From: an uncultured Burkholderiales bacterium
GTDB taxonomy: Bacteria; Pseudomonadota; Gammaproteobacteria; Burkholderiales; Burkholderiaceae_C
Direction of reading: 5' to 3'
DNA: 11,217 nucleotides
Assembly (NCBI GenBank): GCA_903925445.1
Contig: CAIYFE010000197.1
Span: 1 to 11,217 of the forward strand
The notes below the pieces were generated by a model that was given only the letters and a program-made list of their open reading frames with translations, was not told the DNA's origin and did no database searches. Of the stretch, positions 1 to 6,047 are shown in pieces (positions within the stretch are counted from its first letter, which is position 1; each line of letters opens with the position of its first letter). A program made the position numbers and the translations under genes.

Positions 1-960
1 CAAGCGCTTGAAATTTTGGAACGCAGTCAAAAAACAGTTCGCCTTCAAGAACTCAGTCGCCTACTCAAAAATCAAGTTGAAACAGGCGCAAGCTTTTATC
101 AAGCTGCTTTGGCGAGCAAACAATTTGACCCCATGTTTTGTCACGTGATTGCTGCTTCTGAGATTTCTGGGCAACTCGACGTTTTACTCGCTCGCCTTTG
201 CGCACACCGCGAAAAAACCGATCGATTGCGAGCCAATTTGCGCTCGGCGCTGACCTATCCTTGCTTGGTGCTGATCATCTCGCTGGTGGTGATGTGCGGA
301 TTGCTGGTCTTTGTTGTGCCTTCGTTTGAAAGTGTGTTTGCCTCATTTGGAGCAGAACTGCCACTTTTTACGCGTTGGATCATTTCCTTGAGCCGTCAAC
401 TCTCTGGGTTGAGTTGGCTTGGTTTTTTGGCAAGCTTGCTCCTGATGGCGATGGTGGCTCGGCTCTTCAAACCGCCACTTTCTTTCTTGCTTTTTGCTGA
501 AAACTTGGCGCTCAAGTTGCCCTTGTTTGGCAGCGCAATCCAACACTTTTGTTTGGCGCATTGGAGTCGCACGCTGTGCACATTGACGACCGCAGGTGTG
601 CCATTGAACGAGGCACTGTGGGCGACGATTTCCATGACGCAATGGCTCAGCTATCAACGCGCCATTGAAAACTTGCACGCGCAGATCAACCAAGGCAAGT
701 CGCTTTCCCAAGCGCTGCAGCACCATGCAGCGCTGTTTCCCGACATGGTCATTCAAATGTGTTGGATCGGCGAAGAGTCCGGCAACCTTGACGCCATGCT
801 GGAGAAAGTCGCCGAGCACTACGAAGCCGAAATGACGCGTTTCGCAGACCAACTCGGCGTATTGCTGGAGCCCTTGATCATGACTGTTTTGGGACTCTTG
901 GTTGGCGCGCTCATGCTGGCGTTATATTTACCCGTTTTTCAACTGGGGCAAGTGATATGA
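1..960 (+). CDS. pilC: Type IV pilus inner-membrane platform protein PilC (GspF family), 3' part
   Basis: PilC is the inner-membrane platform of the type IV pilus machine; it links the cytoplasmic assembly ATPase to the growing pilin fibre. The frame is open from base 1 with no credible start, so the gene begins left of the window; about 319 C-terminal residues are present, against roughly 400 for a full protein. Visible features are the end of the first GspF domain (fragment residues about 10-75, with SEISGQLD), a membrane segment at about 86-106, a second at about 138-155, the second GspF domain (about 175-285, with AHWSRTLCTLTTAGVPLNEAL-type and IGEESGNLD motifs) and a last membrane segment near the C-terminus (about 290-312). 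The repeated E-x-S-G-x-L-D motif in both halves is typical of the family. It overlaps pilD by ATGA. A type II secretion GspF is possible, but the pilD neighbour and the sequence favour PilC. Confidence 0.93.
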   Translation, partial: QALEILERSQKTVRLQELSRLLKNQVETGASFYQAALASKQFDPMFCHVIAASEISGQLDVLLARLCAHREKTDRLRANLRSALTYPCLVLIISLVVMCGLLVFVVPSFESVFASFGAELPLFTRWIISLSRQLSGLSWLGFLASLLLMAMVARLFKPPLSFLLFAENLALKLPLFGSAIQHFCLAHWSRTLCTLTTAGVPLNEALWATISMTQWLSYQRAIENLHAQINQGKSLSQALQHHAALFPDMVIQMCWIGEESGNLDAMLEKVAEHYEAEMTRFADQLGVLLEPLIMTVLGLLVGALMLALYLPVFQLGQVI

Positions 961-1769
961 GTGGCTCGATGGTGCTGTTTGCCGCGCTTGGCTTGGTGAT
1001 GGGCAGTTTTGTCAATGTGTTGATTCATCGTTTGCCTTTGATGATCGAGGCATCTCACAATGCAACTTCGACGTCACGCTTTGATCTGTCTTGGCCCGCA
1101 TCGCATTGCCCGCATTGCCAAGCACGCTTGCGCTTTTGGCACAACGTTCCGGTGTTGAGTTTTCTTGTGCTCCAAGGACGTTGTGCTTTTTGTCATCGCG
1201 CCATCTCCGTGCGCTACCCGCTGATCGAGCTTTTGACTGCATTGATTTGGGTCGCCTGCGCCTGGCATTGGGACGCGGGTTGGATCTCCATGAGTTGGGC
1301 CCTTTTTGCCACAATTTTGTTGGCCCTGAGCGTGATCGACGCGAAAACCACCTTGTTGCCAGACCTCCTGACACAAGCTTTGCTCTGGTTGGGCTTGGCT
1401 GCCAGCGCCTTGGACACGACACACATCAGTTCGCAAGATGCAGTTTGGGGCGCCATCTTGGGATATGGCTCACTGTGGTTGATTGCGACTGTCTTTGAAC
1501 ACGCCACCGGCAAAGTGGGCATGGGTGCAGGCGACTTCAAGCTCTTGGCGGCTTTGGGCGCGTGGCTGGGCGCTTGGACGCTGATTCCCTTGGTATTTTT
1601 GGCCAGTACCACCGGTGCCTTGATCGGTCTTGTCTTGATGCTGAGCAAAAAAATGCAGCGCCATGACTACTTGCCCTTTGGTCCGTTTTTGGCAGCTGCC
1701 GGCGCATTGCTTGCTTGGCTGGGTCATGCGCAAGTGCTGCGCGCGCTGCAGCAGCTTTTTATTGCTTAG
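957..1769 (+). CDS. pilD: Prepilin peptidase / N-methyltransferase PilD
   Basis: This inner-membrane aspartic protease (peptidase family A24) cleaves the leader peptide from type IV prepilins and related pseudopilins and N-methylates the new N-terminus. The 270-residue protein opens with a membrane helix containing the GSFVNVLIHRLP signature (16-27). Next comes a cytoplasmic zinc-binding loop with two CxxC pairs (Cys51/Cys54 and Cys76/Cys79) bracketing a RFWHNVPVLSFL-type motif. Several hydrophobic helices follow. The probable catalytic aspartates are Asp128 in VIDAKTTLLPD and Asp193 in GMGAGDFK. The four cysteines support the bifunctional peptidase/methylase type. The ATG overlaps the pilC stop (ATGA), suggesting translational coupling. 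Length is slightly below the usual 280-290 residues but nothing essential is missing. Confidence 0.95.
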   Translation: MSGSMVLFAALGLVMGSFVNVLIHRLPLMIEASHNATSTSRFDLSWPASHCPHCQARLRFWHNVPVLSFLVLQGRCAFCHRAISVRYPLIELLTALIWVACAWHWDAGWISMSWALFATILLALSVIDAKTTLLPDLLTQALLWLGLAASALDTTHISSQDAVWGAILGYGSLWLIATVFEHATGKVGMGAGDFKLLAALGAWLGAWTLIPLVFLASTTGALIGLVLMLSKKMQRHDYLPFGPFLAAAGALLAWLGHAQVLRALQQLFIA

Positions 1770-1778
1770 ACTTAGACC

Positions 1779-2396
1779 ATGTCTGCGCATTCATTTCCCC
1801 CCAACCTATTGCGACTCGGTCTGACGGGTGGCATTGGCAGTGGCAAAAGCACCGTGGCCGATTTTCTAAAGCAGCGCGGTGCTGCTTTGATTGACGCAGA
1901 TGCCATTTCACGTGCCGTCACCGCAGCCAAAGGCGCTGCCATTGAGGCCATCGGCGCAACCTTTGGCGCATCCTTCATCACAGAAGACGACGCTTTGGAT
2001 CGTGAAGCGATGCGCAACTTGGTTTTCAGTGACCCATCGGCCAAGCACAAGCTGGAGGCCATTGTTCACCCTTTGATTTCCAATGAAATTCAGCGCCAAA
2101 CCCAACAAGCCATTGCAAACGAGCAGCGCGTCATCGTCTACGACGTGCCGTTGTTGGTGGAGTCTGGCAAACGCTGGCGCGCTCAACTGGATCGCGTGCT
2201 GCTCATTGATTGCCAAGTACAAACCCAAGTGGCGCGGGTGATGAATCGAAGTGGATTGAGCGAAGCCACGGTGCGCCAAATCATCCAAGCACAAGCGCCA
2301 AGAACCACCAAACTCTGCGCCGCTGACTGGGTGATTTATAACGACGGCATAAGTTTTGAAGATTTACGCTCAAAAGTATTATATTTACCAATATAA
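1779..2396 (+). CDS. coaE: Dephospho-CoA kinase
   Basis: CoaE phosphorylates the 3'-hydroxyl of the ribose of dephospho-CoA with ATP, the last step of coenzyme A synthesis in the cytoplasm. The 205-residue protein has the P-loop GGIGSGKST (17-25), the IDADAISR motif (38-45) usual for the nucleotide/substrate site, HPLI (97-100), the DVPLLVESG segment (122-130), the lid region with Arg157 and Arg175, and the late VIYNDG motif (185-190). Length matches the family. The ATG lies 9 bases after the pilD stop; no Shine-Dalgarno sequence is evident, so translation probably depends on coupling to pilD. The pilD-coaE-zapD-yacG order is widespread in beta- and gammaproteobacteria. The last dozen codons are unusually AT-rich and include a short AT-only inverted repeat at the stop codon. 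Confidence 0.97.
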   Translation: MSAHSFPPNLLRLGLTGGIGSGKSTVADFLKQRGAALIDADAISRAVTAAKGAAIEAIGATFGASFITEDDALDREAMRNLVFSDPSAKHKLEAIVHPLISNEIQRQTQQAIANEQRVIVYDVPLLVESGKRWRAQLDRVLLIDCQVQTQVARVMNRSGLSEATVRQIIQAQAPRTTKLCAADWVIYNDGISFEDLRSKVLYLPI

Positions 2397-2434
2397 AAAT
2401 CGATGCGCCACCCTATTTCTAGTTGAGCTGAGGG

Positions 2435-2440
2435 TATGAT
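2435..2440 (+). promoter_or_regulatory. Candidate -10 box for zapD-yacG
   Basis: TATGAT matches the sigma-70 -10 consensus at 5 of 6 positions and lies in a 79-base AT-rich gap between coaE and zapD. It would start transcription near 2447 and give a leader of about 29 bases. No good -35 hexamer is found 16-18 bases upstream, so the call rests on the -10 box and the position only. Confidence 0.3.
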
Positions 2441-2475
2441 TGCCGTTTGTACATATTTACTTGGCTTTTTAATTC

Positions 2476-3228
2476 GTGATTCTGTACGAGCACCCCTTCA
2501 ACGAACGTGTACGCACTTATCTGCGTTTGGAGCATTTATTTCAACGTTTTGAGGAATTGTCTTCACGAAACCACCCTGTAGATAACCATTTTGCGTTGAC
2601 CACGCTGTTTGAATTGGTCGAAGCAGGCGGTCGTACCGACCTTAAAACGGACATCTTGAAAGATTTAGAGCGCCATAAACAGCAGTTTGGCGTTTTGCGC
2701 GGCAATCCATCTGTTTCAGAAACTGCCTTGCAACAATTGCTGGATCAGCTCGATGCTTGCTTTGATGGCTTGAACAACCCCAATGGAAAAATTGGGCAAT
2801 CCATCACCGACAACGAATGGCTGAGTGCTTTGCGCAACCGCGTCAGCATTCCGGGCGGTACTTGTTGTTTCGATTTACCTGCCTATCACGCCTGGCAGCA
2901 ATCTCATCCCGAAAACCGCAAAGCCGATATTGCGAAATGGGCTGAAAGCTTTCAACCGCTGCGTGCATCGGTCAATCTGTTGCTTCACTTGATGCGCGAT
3001 ACCGGCACCACGCAACGCATGATGGCGCTCAATGGGCAATTCCAGCAATCTTTGGCACAAGGTAAATTCCAACTCATGCGCGTGAGCTTGGATGAGACGC
3101 TGGGCGTTGTGCCCGAAATCAGCGGCAATCGTTTGATGGTGTGGGTGCGCATGATGCGCCAAGACAGCAACGGGCGATTGCAATCTATTCAAGAAGACGT
3201 GTCTTTTGAAATGTCTTTGTGTGCTTGA
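2476..3228 (+). CDS. zapD: Cell division protein ZapD (YacF family)
   Basis: ZapD binds the C-terminal tail of FtsZ and cross-links or bundles FtsZ filaments, helping Z-ring assembly at midcell. The 250-residue soluble protein fits the family (E. coli about 247). It begins with the conserved block ILYEHPFNERVRTYLRLEHLF, is largely helical in its first half, and has a beta-rich second half with conserved NRLMVWVR and a DVSFEMSLC end. The start is a GTG: a TAA stop lies in frame two codons upstream, and family conservation starts at residue 2, so no other start fits. No Shine-Dalgarno sequence is visible before the GTG. yacG follows after 3 bases and is probably co-transcribed. Confidence 0.96.
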   Translation: MILYEHPFNERVRTYLRLEHLFQRFEELSSRNHPVDNHFALTTLFELVEAGGRTDLKTDILKDLERHKQQFGVLRGNPSVSETALQQLLDQLDACFDGLNNPNGKIGQSITDNEWLSALRNRVSIPGGTCCFDLPAYHAWQQSHPENRKADIAKWAESFQPLRASVNLLLHLMRDTGTTQRMMALNGQFQQSLAQGKFQLMRVSLDETLGVVPEISGNRLMVWVRMMRQDSNGRLQSIQEDVSFEMSLCA

Positions 3229-3231
3229 ACC

Positions 3232-3429
3232 ATGCTCGACGGTGTTCGAATTGTCCAATGCCCGCGTTGCGGCGGCCCCAGCCGGTACGAAGCGGCCAAT
3301 GTATATCGGCCTTTTTGCAGCCAGCGCTGCCGTGACATCGATTTAGGCGCTTGGGCCAACGAAGAGCACCGTTTGCCCGACGACTCGCCGCAAGACGACG
3401 CCGACTTCGAGAACAAACCACTGCAATAA
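3232..3429 (+). CDS. yacG: DNA gyrase inhibitor family zinc protein YacG
   Basis: YacG is a small zinc-binding protein; the E. coli protein binds GyrB and inhibits gyrase supercoiling activity. This 65-residue version has the treble-clef zinc site CPRCG (Cys10, Cys13) and CSQRC (Cys29, Cys33), followed by the family signature RDIDLGAWANEE (34-45) and a short acidic, probably disordered tail. It starts 3 bases after the zapD stop, and the zapD-yacG pairing supports the name. No Shine-Dalgarno sequence is clear, so coupling to zapD translation is likely. It ends 8 bases from the convergent mutT-like gene. That it inhibits gyrase in this organism is inferred from homology. Confidence 0.95.
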   Translation: MLDGVRIVQCPRCGGPSRYEAANVYRPFCSQRCRDIDLGAWANEEHRLPDDSPQDDADFENKPLQ

Positions 3430-3434
3430 TTTTT

Positions 3435-3465
3435 CTTTCACGCCTGGTGCGTCGCCGCGTGAAAG
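3435..3465. repeat. Perfect 9-bp inverted repeat at the yacG/mutT convergence
   Basis: CTTTCACGC (3435-3443) and GCGTGAAAG (3457-3465) form a perfect 9-bp stem with a 13-base loop. It covers the stop codon and last codons of the minus-strand Nudix gene and lies just after yacG. Neither strand has a T-run after the stem, so it is not a classical intrinsic terminator. It might still slow polymerase or protect transcript ends, or it may be chance. Confidence 0.45.
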
Positions 3466-3908
3466 TCGCGTTCTTGTGCAAACCATTGCAAAACCGGAAT
3501 CGTGCCCGGCAAAACTGGCGTCACTTCCACAGGCAGTTGTTGCCACGAAAAACGCTGCTGCTCGCGCATGACCAACTCGCCCGTCCATTGCGTTACTTTG
3601 CAAAAATTCAGTTGCACCAAGGCATGCGGGTAATCGATGCGCTCCGTTTGCCAAGGCAGGCAATTGGTGATGGTCACGCCAATTTCTTCTTGCAATTCAC
3701 GTCGCAGGGCTTGCTCTACGGTCTCGCCTGCTTCTAGCTTGCCGCCCGGAAACTCCCAATGGCCTTCATACACTTTGCCTTGCGGTCGAGTGGTGAGCAA
3801 AAAAGCGCCATCGGCTCGAATCAAAACGCCAACGGCAACTTGCACCAAGTTGCGATCTGCTCGTCGGGGCTGATCGGCATCGACCACGCGCACGCTGGGT
3901 TGGCTCAT
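3438..3908 (-). CDS. mutT: MutT-like Nudix hydrolase (probable 8-oxo-dGTP diphosphatase)
   Basis: Nudix hydrolases cleave nucleoside diphosphates linked to another group; the MutT branch removes 8-oxo-dGTP from the nucleotide pool and so prevents A:T to C:G transversions. The protein carries a complete Nudix box GX5EX7REUXEEXGU: counting from the ATG used here, Gly56 to Val78, with the metal-binding REXXEE glutamates (RELQEE, 70-75). It also has the WEFPGGK lead-in and the LPVEVTPVLPGTIPVL tail seen in betaproteobacterial MutT-like proteins. The ATG at 3908 lies 5 bases after the DUF815 stop. A TTG at 3917, three codons upstream, overlaps that stop as TTGA and is an alternative start. The secA-argJ-mutT order supports the MutT assignment, but substrate cannot be read from sequence. 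Confidence 0.9.
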   Translation of the reverse strand: MSQPSVRVVDADQPRRADRNLVQVAVGVLIRADGAFLLTTRPQGKVYEGHWEFPGGKLEAGETVEQALRRELQEEIGVTITNCLPWQTERIDYPHALVQLNFCKVTQWTGELVMREQQRFSWQQLPVEVTPVLPGTIPVLQWFAQERDFHAATHQA

Positions 3909-3913
3909 GCGGA

Positions 3914-4795
3914 TCAAGCGGAATGTCGACCCGCATAATCGCGGGCAAATTGGTAGGCCACACGACCGCTGCGCGAGCCGCGCTCTAAGGCCCAGATCAG
4001 GGCTTCGGGTCGTGCGACTTCAGCTTGGTCTGGCGCCACTCCCAAGGCGATCAACCACTGTTGAACGATGACCAAGTATTCGTCTTGCGTGAAGGGGTAA
4101 AAGCTGACCCACAAGCCAAAACGTTCGGACAAAGATATTTTTTCTTCGACCACTTCGCCGGGGTGAATTTCTCCGTCTTCGGCGGTGGTGTACGTCAAGT
4201 TGTCCTTCATGTGCTCCGGCAACAAATGCCGGCGGTTGCTGGTGGCGTAAATCAGCACATTGGGTGTGGCTGCCGCCACCGATCCGTCGAGGATGGATTT
4301 GAGGGCTTTGTAGCCAGGCTCGCCGTCTTCAAAACTCAAATCATCACAAAACACGATGAATTTTTCAGGCCGATCAGACACCACGTCGATGATGTCGGGC
4401 AAGTCGGTCAAATCGTCTTTGTCGACTTCAATCAAGCGCAAGCCGCGAGGGGCGTATTCATTCAAGCAAGCTTTGATGAGAGAAGACTTGCCTGTGCCGC
4501 GTGCGCCCGTGAGCAACACATTGTTGGCGCTCAAGCCGTTGACAAATTGCTCGGTGTTGCGCTGAATTTTTTCTTTTTGACCGTCAATTTCTTTCAAGTC
4601 TTGCAGACCCAAACTTGCCACATGCCGCACCGGCTCCAAGGCGCCATGACCGTTGCTGCGTTTGCGGTAGCGAAACGCAACACTGGCCGACCAATCCGGC
4701 GCCGACATGGGTTGCGGCAACACGGATTCGATGCGTTGCATCAGCGCTTCTGCGCGTTGCACCAGGCGTTCCAAGGGATGCAGTGTGTCGCTCAT
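3914..4795 (-). CDS. DUF815 family AAA+ ATPase of unknown function
   Basis: This 293-residue protein belongs to the DUF815 P-loop ATPases; I know no established cellular role. The N-terminal part (1-65) is helical and variable. The ATPase core has Walker A GARGTGKSS (97-105, Lys103), a Walker B-like FIVFCDDLSFE (147-157, Asp151/Asp152), a sensor-1-like LIYATSNRRHL (181-191, Asn187) and a sensor-2-like GSRSGRVAYQF near 273-283 with Arg278. No membrane segment is visible. The ATG lies 1 base after the argJ stop and the Nudix gene follows directly, so it is almost certainly in the secA-argJ-mutT operon. In AAA+ loaders this layout often goes with remodelling of a partner protein, but no partner is evident here and the neighbours do not share an obvious pathway. 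Confidence 0.9.
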   Translation of the reverse strand: MSDTLHPLERLVQRAEALMQRIESVLPQPMSAPDWSASVAFRYRKRSNGHGALEPVRHVASLGLQDLKEIDGQKEKIQRNTEQFVNGLSANNVLLTGARGTGKSSLIKACLNEYAPRGLRLIEVDKDDLTDLPDIIDVVSDRPEKFIVFCDDLSFEDGEPGYKALKSILDGSVAAATPNVLIYATSNRRHLLPEHMKDNLTYTTAEDGEIHPGEVVEEKISLSERFGLWVSFYPFTQDEYLVIVQQWLIALGVAPDQAEVARPEALIWALERGSRSGRVAYQFARDYAGRHSA

Positions 4796-4796
4796 A

Positions 4797-6038
4797 TCAG
4801 CTGCGGTAATCGGCGTTGATGGTCACGTAATCGTGGCTCAGATCACAGGTCCAGACAGTCTCATGGGCACTGCCACGGCCAAGGTTCACGCGCACCGTGA
4901 TTTCTGACTGTTTCATCACGCGCTGGCCGTCTTCTTCACGGTAGTTGGGATGGCGCCCCCCTTTGACCGCCACATGGACGTCGTCCAGATGCAAGTCAAT
5001 GCCTGCTTGATCGAGGTCTGCAATCCCGGCGTAGCCCACCGCAGCCAAGATGCGACCCAAGTTGGGATCGCTGGCATAAAAAGCCGTTTTAACCAACGGT
5101 GAATGCGCGATGGCATACGCCACTTGTCGGCACTCGGCAGCGTCGCGACCGCCTTCAACCTCAATGGTGATGAATTTGGTGGCGCCTTCGCCGTCGCGCA
5201 CGATGGCTTGCGCCAACTGACGCGCCACACCCAACATGGCGGCCAACAAGGCTTGACCTTGGGCACTTTGCAAGCTGGTGATGGGCGCGTGCGAGGTCTT
5301 GTGAGTCGCAATGACCACAAAGGAATCGTTGGTCGAGGTGTCGCCATCGACCGTCACACGGTTGAACGAACCTTCTGCCAACGCCAACGCCAGTGGCTTG
5401 AGCAACTCGGGCGCCATGCAAGCGTCGGTGGCTATGAAACCCAACATGGTGGCCATGTTGGGGCGAATCATGCCCGCGCCTTTGCTGATGCCCGTGATGT
5501 TGATGGTCGCGCCATCAATTTGCACTTGCGCGCTGGCGGCCTTGGGAACCGTATCGGTGGTCATGATGCCGTTGGCCGCGTCCACCCATTGCTGGGCACT
5601 GGGCGCTTGACCCGCAGCAGCAATGGCCCGAGGAAGTCCTGCAATGATGCGATCCGAAGGCAGTTGCTCCATGATCACGCCGGTAGAAAACGGCAGCACT
5701 TGTTGCGCATCCAAGTTGAGCTGCGCCGCCAAAGCTTGGCAGGTTTGACGCGCACGTTGCAATCCTTCTTCACCCGTACCCGCATTGGCGTTGCCCGTGT
5801 TGATGACCATGGCGCGAATCGCAGCACCCGAGGCCAAGTGTTCACGACAAATTTGCACCGGCGCAGCGCAAAAACGGTTTTGCGTGAAGACACCGCCCAC
5901 AGACGCGCCTTCATCGATCAACACAACCGTCAAATCTTTGCGATCTGCTTTGCGAACACCGGCTTCGGTCACGCCAATGCGCACGCCAGCAACAGCGTGC
6001 AAGTCAGAAACCTCGGGGGCTTTCAAGTGAACAGGCAT
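4797..6038 (-). CDS. argJ: Glutamate N-acetyltransferase / amino-acid N-acetyltransferase ArgJ
   Basis: ArgJ moves the acetyl group from N-acetylornithine to glutamate, giving ornithine and N-acetylglutamate (cyclic arginine pathway); many versions also acetylate glutamate from acetyl-CoA. The 413-residue proenzyme cleaves itself into alpha and beta chains: the cleavage site is Ala196-Thr197 in the NMATMLGFI motif, making Thr197 the N-terminal nucleophile of the beta chain. Other family blocks are VINTGNANAGTG (78-89), the FSTGVI oxyanion-hole loop (117-122), the SKGAGMIRPN segment (185-194), TVDGDTSTND in the second chain and the C-terminal INADYRS. The ATG has a good Shine-Dalgarno GAGAG that overlaps the end of secA, 9 bases upstream. 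DUF815 follows after 1 base. Whether it is mono- or bifunctional cannot be decided from sequence alone. Confidence 0.98.
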   Translation of the reverse strand: MPVHLKAPEVSDLHAVAGVRIGVTEAGVRKADRKDLTVVLIDEGASVGGVFTQNRFCAAPVQICREHLASGAAIRAMVINTGNANAGTGEEGLQRARQTCQALAAQLNLDAQQVLPFSTGVIMEQLPSDRIIAGLPRAIAAAGQAPSAQQWVDAANGIMTTDTVPKAASAQVQIDGATINITGISKGAGMIRPNMATMLGFIATDACMAPELLKPLALALAEGSFNRVTVDGDTSTNDSFVVIATHKTSHAPITSLQSAQGQALLAAMLGVARQLAQAIVRDGEGATKFITIEVEGGRDAAECRQVAYAIAHSPLVKTAFYASDPNLGRILAAVGYAGIADLDQAGIDLHLDDVHVAVKGGRHPNYREEDGQRVMKQSEITVRVNLGRGSAHETVWTCDLSHDYVTINADYRS

Positions 6039-6047
6039 GGTGAACTC

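Noticed and set aside
2436..2552. Possible 38-codon small ORF (ATG after GAGGGT) overlapping the zapD start
   Set aside because: The GAGGG is too close to the ATG to act as a ribosome site, and TATGAT around it reads better as a -10 box; the peptide shows no recognisable feature.
4025..4819. Open frame of about 264 codons on the + strand opposite the DUF815 gene
   Set aside because: Its composition is that of a mirrored frame, while the minus strand carries intact ATPase motifs.
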